A DNA stretch of 64,000 nucleotides from NCBI RefSeq assembly GCF_900110075.1, contig NZ_FOCJ01000001.1, forward strand, positions 1,215,886-1,279,885, given 5' to 3'. This DNA comes from Paenibacillus sp. OV219. Its GTDB lineage: Bacteria > Bacillota > Bacilli > Paenibacillales > Paenibacillaceae. The notes under the pieces were generated by a model. The model ran no database searches and was not told the DNA's origin. It saw only the letters and a list, made by a program, of their open reading frames with translations. A program made the position numbers and the translations under genes. Within the stretch, counting starts at the first letter, position 1, and each line of letters opens with the position of its first letter. Positions 27,090 through 35,840 of this stretch are shown one piece after another.

Positions 27090-27235
27090 CTTTACGTTAC
27101 TCTAAAGGACACGATAGTACAAAAAACAGGCTGCCGGTCATCACTTTCGGGTGCCTATTCTGCTAACGGGCAGATAGCTTTATTGGTGCGAGTGCAGGAA
27201 TCGCATTCTTTATAAAGAAATTGCTAGTGTACATT

Positions 27236-27710
27236 TTGAATATAAAACAAAATTTAAGAGTTGCTCGCATTGCCCTGAAAGAGGGAATTGAAATAAGAAC
27301 CATTTCCAATAGTTGTTTTCTTATGGAACGATGTACTTGGCGTTCGTACTGTTACGGATGAGAACTTTCGCATTACGATGGAACAGATGATCAAAGCCGG
27401 CATTTACAAAACGTTTGTAGCGTTACATGAGAATCGAGTTGTTGGTTTCATATCTATCGTTCATGCATTAGCTGTAGGGTCTGCGAATGGTTATCTGCAT
27501 ATAACTGGCCTTGCTGTTCATAATGACTTTCAGCGTCTTGGGGTAGGCACTGAACTTCTACGATACACTGAAATTCATGCAAAACACAGCAGAATATCCA
27601 GCATTATTTTATGTACAGGAATGAAGCGAACCGGTGCCCATGCTTTCTATGAGAATAATGGCTATGACAAAGATTCATTCTGCTTTGATAAGATTATTAA
27701 ACTTGACTAA
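27236..27710 (+). pseudogene. GNAT acetyltransferase with frameshifted N-terminus
   Basis: From an ATG at 27378 a 110-codon frame encodes most of a GNAT fold: VALHENRVVGFISIVHALAV, HITGLAVHNDFQRLGVGTEL (acetyl-CoA loop QRLGVG) and AHAFYENNGYDKDSFCFDKI. The same frame is open upstream and reads LWNDVLGVRTVTDENFRITM, the expected family N-terminal stretch, but it has no start codon. A plausible start (TTG at 27236, MNIKQNLRVARIALKEGIEI) lies in another frame. A frameshift between about 27290 and 27315 would explain both. Activity of the short form from 27378 cannot be excluded. Confidence 0.6.
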
Positions 27711-27820
27711 TGAAGGACCATTTTGCGTTCAACTACCGGGTAGATATATGGTATTAGAACATTAGCTCGTTACGGATATCGATTAGCCGGTTGAATAATC
27801 GCATGTTATCTCTACATACT

Positions 27821-27849
27821 AAAAACCGCCCTAAATAAGGGCGGTTTTA
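27821..27849. terminator. Bidirectional terminator
   Basis: AAAACCGCCCT / AGGGCGGTTTT, 11-bp perfect arms with a 5-nt loop. A- and T-runs on both sides fit use in both directions, between the acetyltransferase remnant and the minus-strand recombinase gene. Confidence 0.9.
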
Positions 27850-27876
27850 TCAATTAGCCAGTATATAGTATTAGCA

Positions 27877-28959
27877 TTATGCTTCCTTCTGCCGGTCGAT
27901 CGCCTCGGCCATCGTTTTGTCCGTGAGATGCGCATAAATTTGTGTGGTCTCCGGTGAGGCGTGGCCCAGCTGCTCTTGTGTCTTGTACAGATCATTACGC
28001 AAGTAGTAATCGGTTGCGAACGAATGGCGCAGCTTATGTACAGACAAGTATGGCTTGCCGAACCGCTTCGCATACTTGATAACCATCTCTTGTATTGCGC
28101 GCTTAGTCATGCGTGCACCTTCCTTCTTGCCATTGGCTATGGCGAGGAAGAGCGCTTTCTCCCGCTTCGGCGCTTTGTACTGCGAATCCCGCTGAGCAAG
28201 GTAAAGCTGCAAATCGCGAATTGCTTCTTGGCGGAAGTACACAGGCGTCTTGAACGTATCGTCGTTACTTCCTTTTCGATAGACGTAGAGAAGCTGCTTC
28301 TTCATATCGAGATCGTCCATGTTCAGATTGAACAATTCGGATACACGAAGGCCGGAATTGAGAATGAGGCTAACGATCGTCGTGTCTCTCGTCCGGTTGT
28401 TCTGATAGGAGTAGAGCGCCTGCTTATTCTCCTTGACCTCTGTACCGTAATCTTCGTTGATATAACGGATAAACTCGTCGATCTCCTGCTCCTGCAGAAG
28501 CTTACCCTCCAGCTTAGCGGCAGTATCCTTCGGCTTCCCCGACCGTTTAATGGATACTTTAGCCATGACATTACGCTTCAGAAGCGGGTAGAACTGATCG
28601 TCCTCGGCAATTTGGCTCAAGTAATGGAAGAGCGAGCGAAGCGAGGAGAGCTTGCGAGAAATCGTCGTTCTGCTGTTGGACGATTCGGGACGTGTTGCGA
28701 GATGCATTTTGAACGAATCAATATTGTCCATATGCAGCTTCTCAAGCTCTTCAAGCGTCACATCTCGAATGGTCGGTCCAGCCGCTATTCCTTCTGCAAT
28801 AAGCCAACCTAGGAACGCGTCGTAGTCACGCACATATTCGAGCAGCGAGGACGGGGATAGGTCCGGCAGCTTATAGCCGATAAACTTCTCAATATACCAA
28901 GGCATCGAAGGTGTTCTGCGGTCGAGCTCCTTTCGGTCCTTCACTTTAATAATATTCAA
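27877..28959 (-). CDS. xerS: Tyrosine recombinase, XerS-like
   Basis: 360-aa site-specific recombinase. Its long N-terminal domain (MPWYIEKFIGYKL near residue 19; SLLEYVRDYDAFLGWLIAEG) and the ~350-residue length fit XerS, the single-enzyme chromosome dimer resolvase of streptococci and relatives, better than the ~300-residue XerC/XerD. Catalytic residues are intact: Arg in NSGLRVSELF, Lys in YRKGSNDD, HKLRH, and GHASPETTQIYAHL with the Tyr nucleophile. TAGGAGGTTG precedes the TTG start. No difSL-like site was found beside it. It stands at the right edge of the AT-rich island, yet its own base composition is like the core genome. Confidence 0.82.
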   Translation of the reverse strand: MNIIKVKDRKELDRRTPSMPWYIEKFIGYKLPDLSPSSLLEYVRDYDAFLGWLIAEGIAAGPTIRDVTLEELEKLHMDNIDSFKMHLATRPESSNSRTTISRKLSSLRSLFHYLSQIAEDDQFYPLLKRNVMAKVSIKRSGKPKDTAAKLEGKLLQEQEIDEFIRYINEDYGTEVKENKQALYSYQNNRTRDTTIVSLILNSGLRVSELFNLNMDDLDMKKQLLYVYRKGSNDDTFKTPVYFRQEAIRDLQLYLAQRDSQYKAPKREKALFLAIANGKKEGARMTKRAIQEMVIKYAKRFGKPYLSVHKLRHSFATDYYLRNDLYKTQEQLGHASPETTQIYAHLTDKTMAEAIDRQKEA

Positions 28960-29134
28960 GCTCGGTCAACCTCCTAACGGCCACGATGTGATTACGTACC
29001 GGGATATGCTATGTATATTCTTTATTGTAATCATTATCCGTTGTGCTGCGCAACATTCATCCAGCTGTAAGCGTCAAAGGAGTATGGTATGCTCGCAGAC
29101 AATTAAATGAATGATAGAAGGAGACTTTTCCAAA

Positions 29135-30616
29135 ATGAGACAGTATCGCAGTCGCTTCGCTCGGAAGCCCATTCTTACACTGATCATGGTATTCATGCTG
29201 CTGGCATGTTCACTGCCGAGTCTTGCACTTGCAGAGCAAGCACCAACAACTAAACCTGTTTTCACACAAATTATTGCAGGCACGTACTATTCCACTGCGC
29301 TGCGCAGTGATGGAACAGTGTGGGGTTGGGGACGGAACCTATGGTCGGAGCTCGGCATTCAGGAACAAATGGTTTCGACTTCAATTGCTGCGCCCGTTCG
29401 GCTTGCAGGATTGACGGACATTGTAGTGATCTCGACAAACAGAAGCGGATACCAGACGGCTGTGAAGAAAGACGGCACGGTCTGGGAGTGGGGAGCTTCG
29501 CTTGAAGATGTGAAAAAAGGAATACTCCCTAGGCAGCTTAAGCCATTGACCAGTATGAGCCAAACGATTGCTGGGTCCAAGTTCGGGTTTGGCCTCCGCT
29601 CTGACGGTTCGGTCTGGGCATGGCCGCGCAGCAAGGAGCCATCTGCTGGTGGCGCTGCAGTTACGGTGCTGCCTACACAAGTAAGCGGGCTGACAAATGT
29701 GAAACAGATCACATCGGTTGATGATACTGTTTATGTGATTAAATCAGACGGCTCGGTCTGGCAGTTTGCGGCAAAGCTGGATTCCGCTACAGCATCCGCA
29801 TCGACTCCGACTCCGATATCGGCTTCGCAGGTTAGCCTGACATCGCCTGCTCGAATGGTTGGACTGCCGGCGGTGCAGCAGTTTGTTCCGAATTATAACG
29901 GCGCATTAGCCCTCGATCTGAAAGGCCAAGCTTGGTTGCTGTCATGGACGCCTGGTGTAAAGCCGAAGCTGTTCCATCCTGAGCTGAAATTGAAGGCGAT
30001 TAGTACCGGTGCCTACAGCTTGACGCTGCTGTTAACGCAGAGCGGAGAGGTGTACAGCATCAACATGTATAACAGTGCGGACAAAGGGAAGAAGATTCGC
30101 CTCTCTTCACCGATACAGGCGATTGCAGCAGGCACTTATCACGGTTTAGCGATGGATAGAGAAGGCCGCGTCTTCGGTTGGGGCGCTGACAATTGGAACG
30201 AGACCGGTGGCCCGGCTGTCTCACCGGATCATATGGTGTATGCTCCGATGCAAGTGCGTCGTGATATTACGATGAATGCGAACGGCAAGCCTCTGGCTAC
30301 AATCTTCCCAGCTATGGCAGGCAGCTCGATCTCTGTACCGCTCAAGGATACTCTTCGCAGCCTCGGCGGCGATTATAAGGTGACGGTCAATAGCAATGCG
30401 CAATCCGTCATGGCAATTATCTATAAAGGTAAACAGTACGAAGTGCGATACCAAGACAATCAAGTACTATTGAACGGTGTAGCTACTGGCGTGATAATTC
30501 CAGCGAACTTCGGTGCGACCTCCGGCGTCACAATGATTCCATGTGGTGTATTGAAACAGATCGGTATTGGCTGCATATGGAACTCGCTGACGGGTACTCT
30601 AAATATTACAGGTTAA
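29135..30616 (+). CDS. Secreted RCC1-repeat protein with stalk domain
   Basis: 493-aa exported protein. A signal peptide (ILTLIMVFMLLACSLPSLAL) is followed by at least five RCC1-type blades, each with the sequence A/L-R-S/x-DG-T/S-VW-x-W (TALRSDGTVWGWGRN, GLRSDGSVWAW, GLAMDREGRVFGWGADN), which should form a beta-propeller over residues ~45-385. The last ~110 residues are a copper-amine-oxidase-like stalk domain (DTLRSLGGDYKVTVNS). Such combinations occur on Paenibacillus cell surfaces; ligand unknown. The ATG at 29135 with AGAAGGAGA upstream puts the basic signal N-region first. Confidence 0.83.
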   Translation: MRQYRSRFARKPILTLIMVFMLLACSLPSLALAEQAPTTKPVFTQIIAGTYYSTALRSDGTVWGWGRNLWSELGIQEQMVSTSIAAPVRLAGLTDIVVISTNRSGYQTAVKKDGTVWEWGASLEDVKKGILPRQLKPLTSMSQTIAGSKFGFGLRSDGSVWAWPRSKEPSAGGAAVTVLPTQVSGLTNVKQITSVDDTVYVIKSDGSVWQFAAKLDSATASASTPTPISASQVSLTSPARMVGLPAVQQFVPNYNGALALDLKGQAWLLSWTPGVKPKLFHPELKLKAISTGAYSLTLLLTQSGEVYSINMYNSADKGKKIRLSSPIQAIAAGTYHGLAMDREGRVFGWGADNWNETGGPAVSPDHMVYAPMQVRRDITMNANGKPLATIFPAMAGSSISVPLKDTLRSLGGDYKVTVNSNAQSVMAIIYKGKQYEVRYQDNQVLLNGVATGVIIPANFGATSGVTMIPCGVLKQIGIGCIWNSLTGTLNITG

Positions 30617-30634
30617 AATCAGGCATCGAAGCCG

Positions 30635-30666
30635 AGCCGCACTCTCCAGGGGGTGCGGCTTTTTTG
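30635..30666 (+). terminator. Terminator of the RCC1-repeat gene
   Basis: AGCCGCAC / GTGCGGCT stem with a 10-nt loop and six T residues directly after it. Confidence 0.9.
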
Positions 30667-30757
30667 TTGTAAGCACCATCAGTGCAGCGAATGGCATACG
30701 GATCAGTACCCTCAGGCTCCAGGCTCCGAGCTTCCTTGCTTCCCGGCTTCCGGATTC

Positions 30758-31168
30758 TTATCTGGAGCGGGTGGTGAGCCAACTAAGCAGTGTTTGGTAG
30801 ATCCATAACAGCAGACCGCTTATGCCGAATAACAACGCGATTGAGGCGGCTACTTGCATGCTGGAAGTGGAGATTAGCAACACAAAGAACGCGAGGGCGC
30901 TAGGGATGATGAAGTAACCAACTAGCGCAGCCAATTGCCTTTCAATGCCGGGGAAAGGGATGAATCTCGCTGCGCAAGCGTCTGCGAACAGTGAGAGCGG
31001 CAGAATAATTAAGACGGTAACGGTAAGCATCAATAATGAACCAACCGTCAGCTGTCGCTCGAATGAATAGAAGTAATCCAGCTCAGCAATTACCTCATCG
31101 TGACCCCATAGTGCAGTTGTGAAGGCCAGTGTCAATGCGGTAAGGAGCGTGGCTATCCATTTGCTCAT
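30758..31168 (-). CDS. Small four-helix membrane protein, unknown function
   Basis: 136-aa integral membrane protein with four hydrophobic stretches (WIATLLTALTLAFTTALW; LLMLTVTVLIILPLSLFADA; LVGYFIIPSALAFFVLLI; ASIALLFGISGLLLWIYQTL). No family was recognised. AAGGAGCTGACCTGG precedes the ATG. It is divergent from the gntR operon, whose operator lies about 110 bp from its start, so common regulation is possible. Confidence 0.7.
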   Translation of the reverse strand: MSKWIATLLTALTLAFTTALWGHDEVIAELDYFYSFERQLTVGSLLMLTVTVLIILPLSLFADACAARFIPFPGIERQLAALVGYFIIPSALAFFVLLISTSSMQVAASIALLFGISGLLLWIYQTLLSWLTTRSR

Positions 31169-31244
31169 CCAGGTCAGCTCCTTGAAATGAAGTGTTGAGG
31201 TAGTTAAGTTACGCTGGGTATTAACGGAAATTAAATTCGATCTA

Positions 31245-31293
31245 TTGACTTCAATGCTCAGTTACTTATATAGTTAGTTACATGAGTAACTAA
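31245..31293 (+). promoter_or_regulatory. Promoter and GntR operator of the ABC operon
   Basis: TTGACT (31245) and TATAGT (31269), 18-base spacer. Overlapping the -10 region and start site is a perfect inverted repeat TTAGTTAC-ATGA-GTAACTAA (31274-31293), with a further AGTTAC half just upstream at 31260. The site fits autoregulation by the YtrA-type repressor encoded next. Confidence 0.75.
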
Positions 31294-31316
31294 CCAATGT
31301 GGTGGTGCGACAAACA

Positions 31317-31679
31317 ATGGCCAATCAAATCGACGACAGTCGTCCCATTTTCGTGCAAATCGCCGAACGAATTGAGGATGACATTATTGGAGGCGGTCTG
31401 CCTGAAGAAACGCAGGTCCCCTCAACAAACCAATTTGCTGCTTTCTACGGTATTAACCCAGCTACGGCAGCCAAAGGCGTTAATATGCTTGTAGATGAGC
31501 AAATCCTGTACAAGAAACGAGGAATCGGTATGTTTGTAGCTGCTGGAGCCAAAACAAAGCTGATGGAGAAGCGGAAGGAACAGTTCTATGAGCAATATGT
31601 CATAACGATGATTCGAGAAGCCGAGAAGCTCGGCATTACAACAGAACAATTGACCGAAATGATCCATAAGAGAGGGTGA
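31317..31679 (+). CDS. GntR family regulator, YtrA subfamily
   Basis: 120-aa repressor. The winged helix-turn-helix fills the N-terminal 75 residues (IFVQIAERIEDDIIGGGLPE; STNQFAAFYGINPATAAKGV), followed by only a short helical tail, as in the YtrA subfamily, which typically controls an adjacent ABC transporter in response to cell wall stress or antibiotics. The ATG at 31317 is preferred over GTG codons at 31299-31305. Its stop lies five bases before the ATPase start, so the three genes form an operon under the palindromic operator at 31274. Confidence 0.88.
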   Translation: MANQIDDSRPIFVQIAERIEDDIIGGGLPEETQVPSTNQFAAFYGINPATAAKGVNMLVDEQILYKKRGIGMFVAAGAKTKLMEKRKEQFYEQYVITMIREAEKLGITTEQLTEMIHKRG

Positions 31680-31684
31680 GTGCA

Positions 31685-32581
31685 ATGAGTACGAAAGTCG
31701 TAGAAGCCATTCATTTAAGTAAGACGTACGGCAATGTAAAAGCGGTGGACGATGTCAGCCTTACCATTGAAGCGAACAAAATCTATGGTTTGCTTGGCCG
31801 CAATGGAGCGGGTAAGACAACGATCATGCATATGATTACCGCTCAACTGTTCCAGACGAGCGGCGAGCTTCGTGTCTTCGGTGAAGCACCATACGAGAAT
31901 AACCAGGTGTTGCGCCAAATTTGCTTTATTAAAGAAAGTCAGAAGTACCCCGATGCATTCCGCGTGGTTGATGTGCTCGCGACAGCTGCATTATTTTTCC
32001 CCAACTGGGATGCTGCCTATGCGCTAGAGCTTCTTGAAGAGTTCCGCGTACCGCTGAAGCGTCGGATGAAGAAGCTGTCGAGAGGGATGCTCTCTTCTGT
32101 CGGCATCGTCATGGGGCTTGCAAGTAGGGCACCGCTCACGATTTTCGACGAGCCTTATCTGGGGCTTGATGCGGTAGCGAGAAGCCTGTTCTACGATCGC
32201 CTTATGGAGGATTACGCTGAACATCCGCGGACGATCGTTCTGTCAACGCATCTGATCGATGAAGTGAGCCGGCTGCTCGAGCATATCATCGTCATTGATG
32301 GCGGGAAGCTGCTTCTGGATGAGGAAGCCGATCTGCTGCGCGGGCGAGCGTATTCGGTAACAGGGCCTGCTGCGAAAGTCGATACATTCGTTACCGGTAA
32401 GAAAGTGATTCACGACGAGCTGCTTGGCGGCTTCAAGTCGGCCACGATTTATGAAAGCTTGATTGCTAGCGAGCAGCGGAAGGCAGAGTTGCTAGGGCTT
32501 GATTTTGCACCAGTGACGATTCAGCAGCTTATTGTTTATTTAACGAATAACAGCAAATCACGCAAGGAGGGCATCATCTAA
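31685..32581 (+). CDS. ABC transporter ATP-binding protein
   Basis: 298-aa ATPase of an ABC transporter. Walker A GRNGAGKTT (about residue 36), signature LSRGMLSSV and Walker B TIFDEPYLGLD are visible, with the H-loop STHLIDE. The signature is LSRGM rather than LSGGQ, as often seen in YtrB/EcsA-like subunits. The C-terminal ~80 residues form a small extra domain. The ribosome site GAGAGGGTG overlaps the gntR end, and its stop overlaps the next start (TAATG). With the permease it probably exports a peptide or lipid-like compound. Confidence 0.88.
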   Translation: MSTKVVEAIHLSKTYGNVKAVDDVSLTIEANKIYGLLGRNGAGKTTIMHMITAQLFQTSGELRVFGEAPYENNQVLRQICFIKESQKYPDAFRVVDVLATAALFFPNWDAAYALELLEEFRVPLKRRMKKLSRGMLSSVGIVMGLASRAPLTIFDEPYLGLDAVARSLFYDRLMEDYAEHPRTIVLSTHLIDEVSRLLEHIIVIDGGKLLLDEEADLLRGRAYSVTGPAAKVDTFVTGKKVIHDELLGGFKSATIYESLIASEQRKAELLGLDFAPVTIQQLIVYLTNNSKSRKEGII

Positions 32582-33270
32582 TGCATCCTGTACAAGGCGT
32601 TGTCAAAATGTATTTGAGAGAGAAGATGGGCTGGGTTCTGCTACCGTGGATTATTCTCACCTCTAGCTTCATCATTAATCTATTTATAGCTGCACTTATA
32701 CCGATGGACGACAAAGTGACGACTGGCGGGCTTGCTTCGATCTTTATCTATATGGGCGTCATTGGCATCATGTCAATGTCCCAGACCTTCCCGTTCGCGC
32801 TTGGTCTTAGTGTCCGCCGGAAGGATTTCTTCACTGGCACGATGCTCATGGTTGTTCTGGTTAGCTTCTGTACGTCGATTGTCCTGTATCTGCTCTCGTA
32901 TATTGAAGGCTTTGGCTTGGTTGGGTGGGGAGTGGAGCTGTATTTCTTCCATTTGCCATACTTAAGCGACGGCAATGCGGCTGAGCAGATCTTCGTATTC
33001 TTCTCGATTATGCTGTGTCTGTTTGTTGTCGGCTTCACCATCGGCTGTTTATTCCGTCGATTCGGCAAGACAGGCATGACCGTGCTGACAATCTGTAGTA
33101 TCGCGTTGCTCACACTGTTCTTCTATGCTGCAAACTATCTGGACTGGTGGATTTCGATTGGACATTACTTTGCTAATCATTCGGCTGTACAGCTAGCGTT
33201 CGCTCTGCTTCCAATTACAGTTTGCTTAGGCTTCATTGCCTACTTCTTACTTCGCAGAGCGACGGTGTAG
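32581..33270 (+). CDS. ABC transporter permease subunit
   Basis: 229-aa integral membrane protein with six hydrophobic segments (VLLPWIILTSSFIINLFIA; LASIFIYMGVIGIMSMSQTF; MLMVVLVSFCTSIVLYLLSY and three more). The layout matches ABC-2-like permeases paired with YtrB-type ATPases. It starts on the ATG overlapping the ATPase stop. Weak sequence conservation in this family prevents naming the substrate. It completes the GntR-controlled three-gene operon. Confidence 0.82.
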   Translation: MHPVQGVVKMYLREKMGWVLLPWIILTSSFIINLFIAALIPMDDKVTTGGLASIFIYMGVIGIMSMSQTFPFALGLSVRRKDFFTGTMLMVVLVSFCTSIVLYLLSYIEGFGLVGWGVELYFFHLPYLSDGNAAEQIFVFFSIMLCLFVVGFTIGCLFRRFGKTGMTVLTICSIALLTLFFYAANYLDWWISIGHYFANHSAVQLAFALLPITVCLGFIAYFLLRRATV

Positions 33271-33405
33271 CAAGAGTCTACTTACCTGAATCTGTAAGAA
33301 TGAGAGATTTTTTAGATGATTAGAAATTCCCCTTAAATCGCATGGCGGGCGTGTGAGATGCTACAATCAGCGTCATACCAAACGTTTGGAGAGGAATGAA
33401 GCATC

Positions 33406-34059
33406 ATGTTTAAACAGAGAAGGATAGCGGCACTGGCACTCGTCATGCTTGTATCGGGGGTTCTCGCGGAACAGGTGCCTGTAACAGCAGCAGCTGCACC
33501 AGTACTCAAACAAGGCAGTAAGAATAGCGACGTAGCGGACTTGCAATTCCGGCTGCAGACGCTCGGTTACTATAAAGATACAATCACGACCACATACGGC
33601 ATGACAACGCGTAGTAGCGTCGTGAATTTTCAGAAAGCAAACGGCATTAAGGCGGATGGCATAGCCGGCCCTCAGACGTGGGCGAAGCTGAAGAAGCTCT
33701 CTGTCAACAAGCCTGAGCTCTCGAAGCTCGCGCGTATTATCTACTCTGAAGCGCGGGGTGAGGTGTACAAGGGGCAGGTTGCTGTTGGAGCGGTCGTTAT
33801 GAACCGCCTGCAGTCGCCGCTGTTCCCGAAGACGCTTAGTGACGTGATTTTTGAACCTTACGCGTTCACAGCCGTTGCGGATGGCCAGTACTGGCTCCTC
33901 CCGAATAATTCTGCGTTCCTCGCCGCGAAGGATGCGGTTCGTGGATGGGATCCGACGAAGAATGCGGTCTATTATTACAATCCAACGACCGCGAAGTCGA
34001 AATGGATCTTGACTCGTAAAGTAACGACGAAGATCGGTAGCCATGTGTTTGCTGTATAG
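33406..34059 (+). CDS. sleB: SleB-type cell wall hydrolase (spore cortex-lytic)
   Basis: 217-aa exported hydrolase. Signal peptide (ALALVMLVSGVLAEQVPVTA) is followed by a PG_binding_1 domain (KNSDVADLQFRLQTLGYY, residues ~36-95) and a Hydrolase_2 catalytic domain starting LARIIYSEARGE, with the predicted catalytic Glu at residue 115. This order is that of SleB, the lytic transglycosylase that breaks cortex peptidoglycan during germination. It is shorter than the ~300-residue Bacillus SleB because the linker is short. No ypeB-type partner follows, so it could be one of several SleB/CwlJ-like paralogues. GAGAGG lies before the ATG. Confidence 0.82.
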   Translation: MFKQRRIAALALVMLVSGVLAEQVPVTAAAAPVLKQGSKNSDVADLQFRLQTLGYYKDTITTTYGMTTRSSVVNFQKANGIKADGIAGPQTWAKLKKLSVNKPELSKLARIIYSEARGEVYKGQVAVGAVVMNRLQSPLFPKTLSDVIFEPYAFTAVADGQYWLLPNNSAFLAAKDAVRGWDPTKNAVYYYNPTTAKSKWILTRKVTTKIGSHVFAV

Positions 34060-34092
34060 TGTTGATGATCAATGAAATCAGAGAATCGATGA

Positions 34093-34117
34093 ATCCGCCT
34101 TCGGGCGGATTTTTTTT
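34093..34117 (+). terminator. Terminator of the hydrolase gene
   Basis: ATCCGCC-TTCG-GGCGGAT hairpin with a UUCG loop and eight T residues. Confidence 0.93.
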
Positions 34118-34317
34118 CGTTGCAGCCGCAACTTAATAAGCGAGAGACGCGTTTGGAGTGTAAGGAGAACGCGATACCAGGAACTTTGCAGGGGGTCTTA
34201 CATTTAACACCATTAAAAACATATTTTTCTAAATCACCCCCGAAAAGCTGCATGAGATGACGAAACTTATCTATAGTGGAGCGTTTTCACTAATTTATGG
34301 TGTTGGGAGAGAGGCAC

Positions 34318-35724
34318 ATGAAGAAGTGGGCAGTCGTCATGCTCGTCCTATCGATGTTTGCATTCACAAGTAGTATAGCTCTTGCACATGGCAATGATCA
34401 TAAGGATGACTGGAACAAGAGTAAGCTGCAATCCTGTAACGAGGTAGTCGCAAGTCTGAATGTCACGCTAGCAAAGGTGAAGAATGATTGGACTCGCACT
34501 GTTCTCAAGCGGATGATCGCGAATTTCAAGGCGGAATGTACACAGGGTAGCAATACTGGCAATCAGAACGACACGAATATCGTGAATGCTGATAAATCGG
34601 ATCTAGCGCTAACATTCTTAGGCATTGATAATGCGAACTCGGTTACACTGCCGATTATTCTACCACAGACAGGCAAGAACGGCTCTAGTATCAGCTGGGT
34701 GTCCAGCAATCCAAACGTTCTCTCGAATGACGGCTTGTCGATTCACCGTTCAACCAACGTCGATATTGCCGTTAATTTAACGGCTGTCATCAAGCGTAAC
34801 AGCGCATCGGTCAGCAAAACTTTCCGTGTCGTTGTAAAAGCGAATCTGCCGCAAATGACAGACGTAGAGCGCGTACAGAAGGATTCAGCAGCCCTTAAGA
34901 TTACTTTCGGAGGATCTGACACGATTAACAGCGTGACTCAGCCTTTGATAGAGCTGCCTGCAAAAGGTGTGAACGGATCGACGATCAAATGGACTTCCAT
35001 GCTCCAATCTGTCATCTCCAATGATGGCAAAACCGTCGTTAGACCCAATAATGGAGCAGGCGATGCTATCGCAGTATTTACAGCAGATATTAAATCCGGC
35101 AATTATTCCGAAACGAAAATATTCGTGCTCACTGTAAAAGCAGGCCTTCCGGATGCACAGCGTGTTGCGGCTGACAAGGCAGCGCTGCAAATCACGTTTG
35201 GCGGTACCGATACGATTAATCGTGTTACTAGACCTGTCGTACTGCCAAGCGTTGGCGTGAACGGTTCGAAGATTACTTGGACTACGAGCTCGCCTACGAT
35301 ATTGTCGGCAGATGGCAAGACGATTCATCGTCCAGCAGCAGGCGCTTCAGTGAGCTACGTGGCAATGACAGCGATTATATCCAGCGGTTCCTCCACGGAT
35401 GTGAAAGTATTCGTACTGACGGTCAAACCGCAATTTACGAGCGCTGAGAAAGTTGCTGCGGATAAAGCAGATCTCGCGATCAGCTACAAGGATGGCGATA
35501 GCGCCTCAAACGTTACTGGAGCGATTACATTGCCGACAAGCGGTTATTATGGCAGCAAGGTCGTCTGGTACTCTAGCAACCCATCCTTGCTGTCTGACAA
35601 CGGAACTGTGCTTTATCGTCCAGCGTACGGTCAGAGCGATATTAGCGTGACGTTGACTGCTTTTATCAGCAATGGCGACTCCGGGGATATTAAGACGTTC
35701 ACTGTGAAAGTAAACCATCTGTAA
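34318..35724 (+). CDS. Secreted protein with four bacterial Ig-like (aBig-type) repeats
   Basis: 468-aa exported protein. Signal peptide VVMLVLSMFAFTSSIALAHG, then a ~60-residue polar region with two cysteines, then four tandem ~88-residue repeats. Each repeat runs from ADK-x-L-x-I-x-F/Y-x-G-x-D through LP-x-x-G-x-NGS-x-I-x-W-x-S-S-N-P to a final VFxLTVK strand, the pattern of 'atrophied' bacterial Ig domains. Repeats of this type usually space out a functional domain on cell surface proteins; none is present here, so it may be a matrix or adhesion protein. The ATG at 34318 follows GGGAGAGAGG. Confidence 0.8.
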   Translation: MKKWAVVMLVLSMFAFTSSIALAHGNDHKDDWNKSKLQSCNEVVASLNVTLAKVKNDWTRTVLKRMIANFKAECTQGSNTGNQNDTNIVNADKSDLALTFLGIDNANSVTLPIILPQTGKNGSSISWVSSNPNVLSNDGLSIHRSTNVDIAVNLTAVIKRNSASVSKTFRVVVKANLPQMTDVERVQKDSAALKITFGGSDTINSVTQPLIELPAKGVNGSTIKWTSMLQSVISNDGKTVVRPNNGAGDAIAVFTADIKSGNYSETKIFVLTVKAGLPDAQRVAADKAALQITFGGTDTINRVTRPVVLPSVGVNGSKITWTTSSPTILSADGKTIHRPAAGASVSYVAMTAIISSGSSTDVKVFVLTVKPQFTSAEKVAADKADLAISYKDGDSASNVTGAITLPTSGYYGSKVVWYSSNPSLLSDNGTVLYRPAYGQSDISVTLTAFISNGDSGDIKTFTVKVNHL

Positions 35725-35840
35725 TAAAAGCTTGGTTCATTGGATAGAAGTGGTTGAACTCTGCAAGACTCGGAGCTATTATATACGAGAGCAGTATTCG
35801 CATTCTTCTATTCCAATTCGAACCGGGAGACTAATAAGCG

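Noticed and set aside
27961..28812. 283-codon frame antisense to xerS
   Set aside because: Covers the catalytic domain of an intact recombinase gene in reverse; Leu/Arg-rich artefact.
33406..34059. Germination operon sleB-ypeB
   Set aside because: No ypeB-like gene follows; the next gene encodes Ig-like repeats after a strong terminator.
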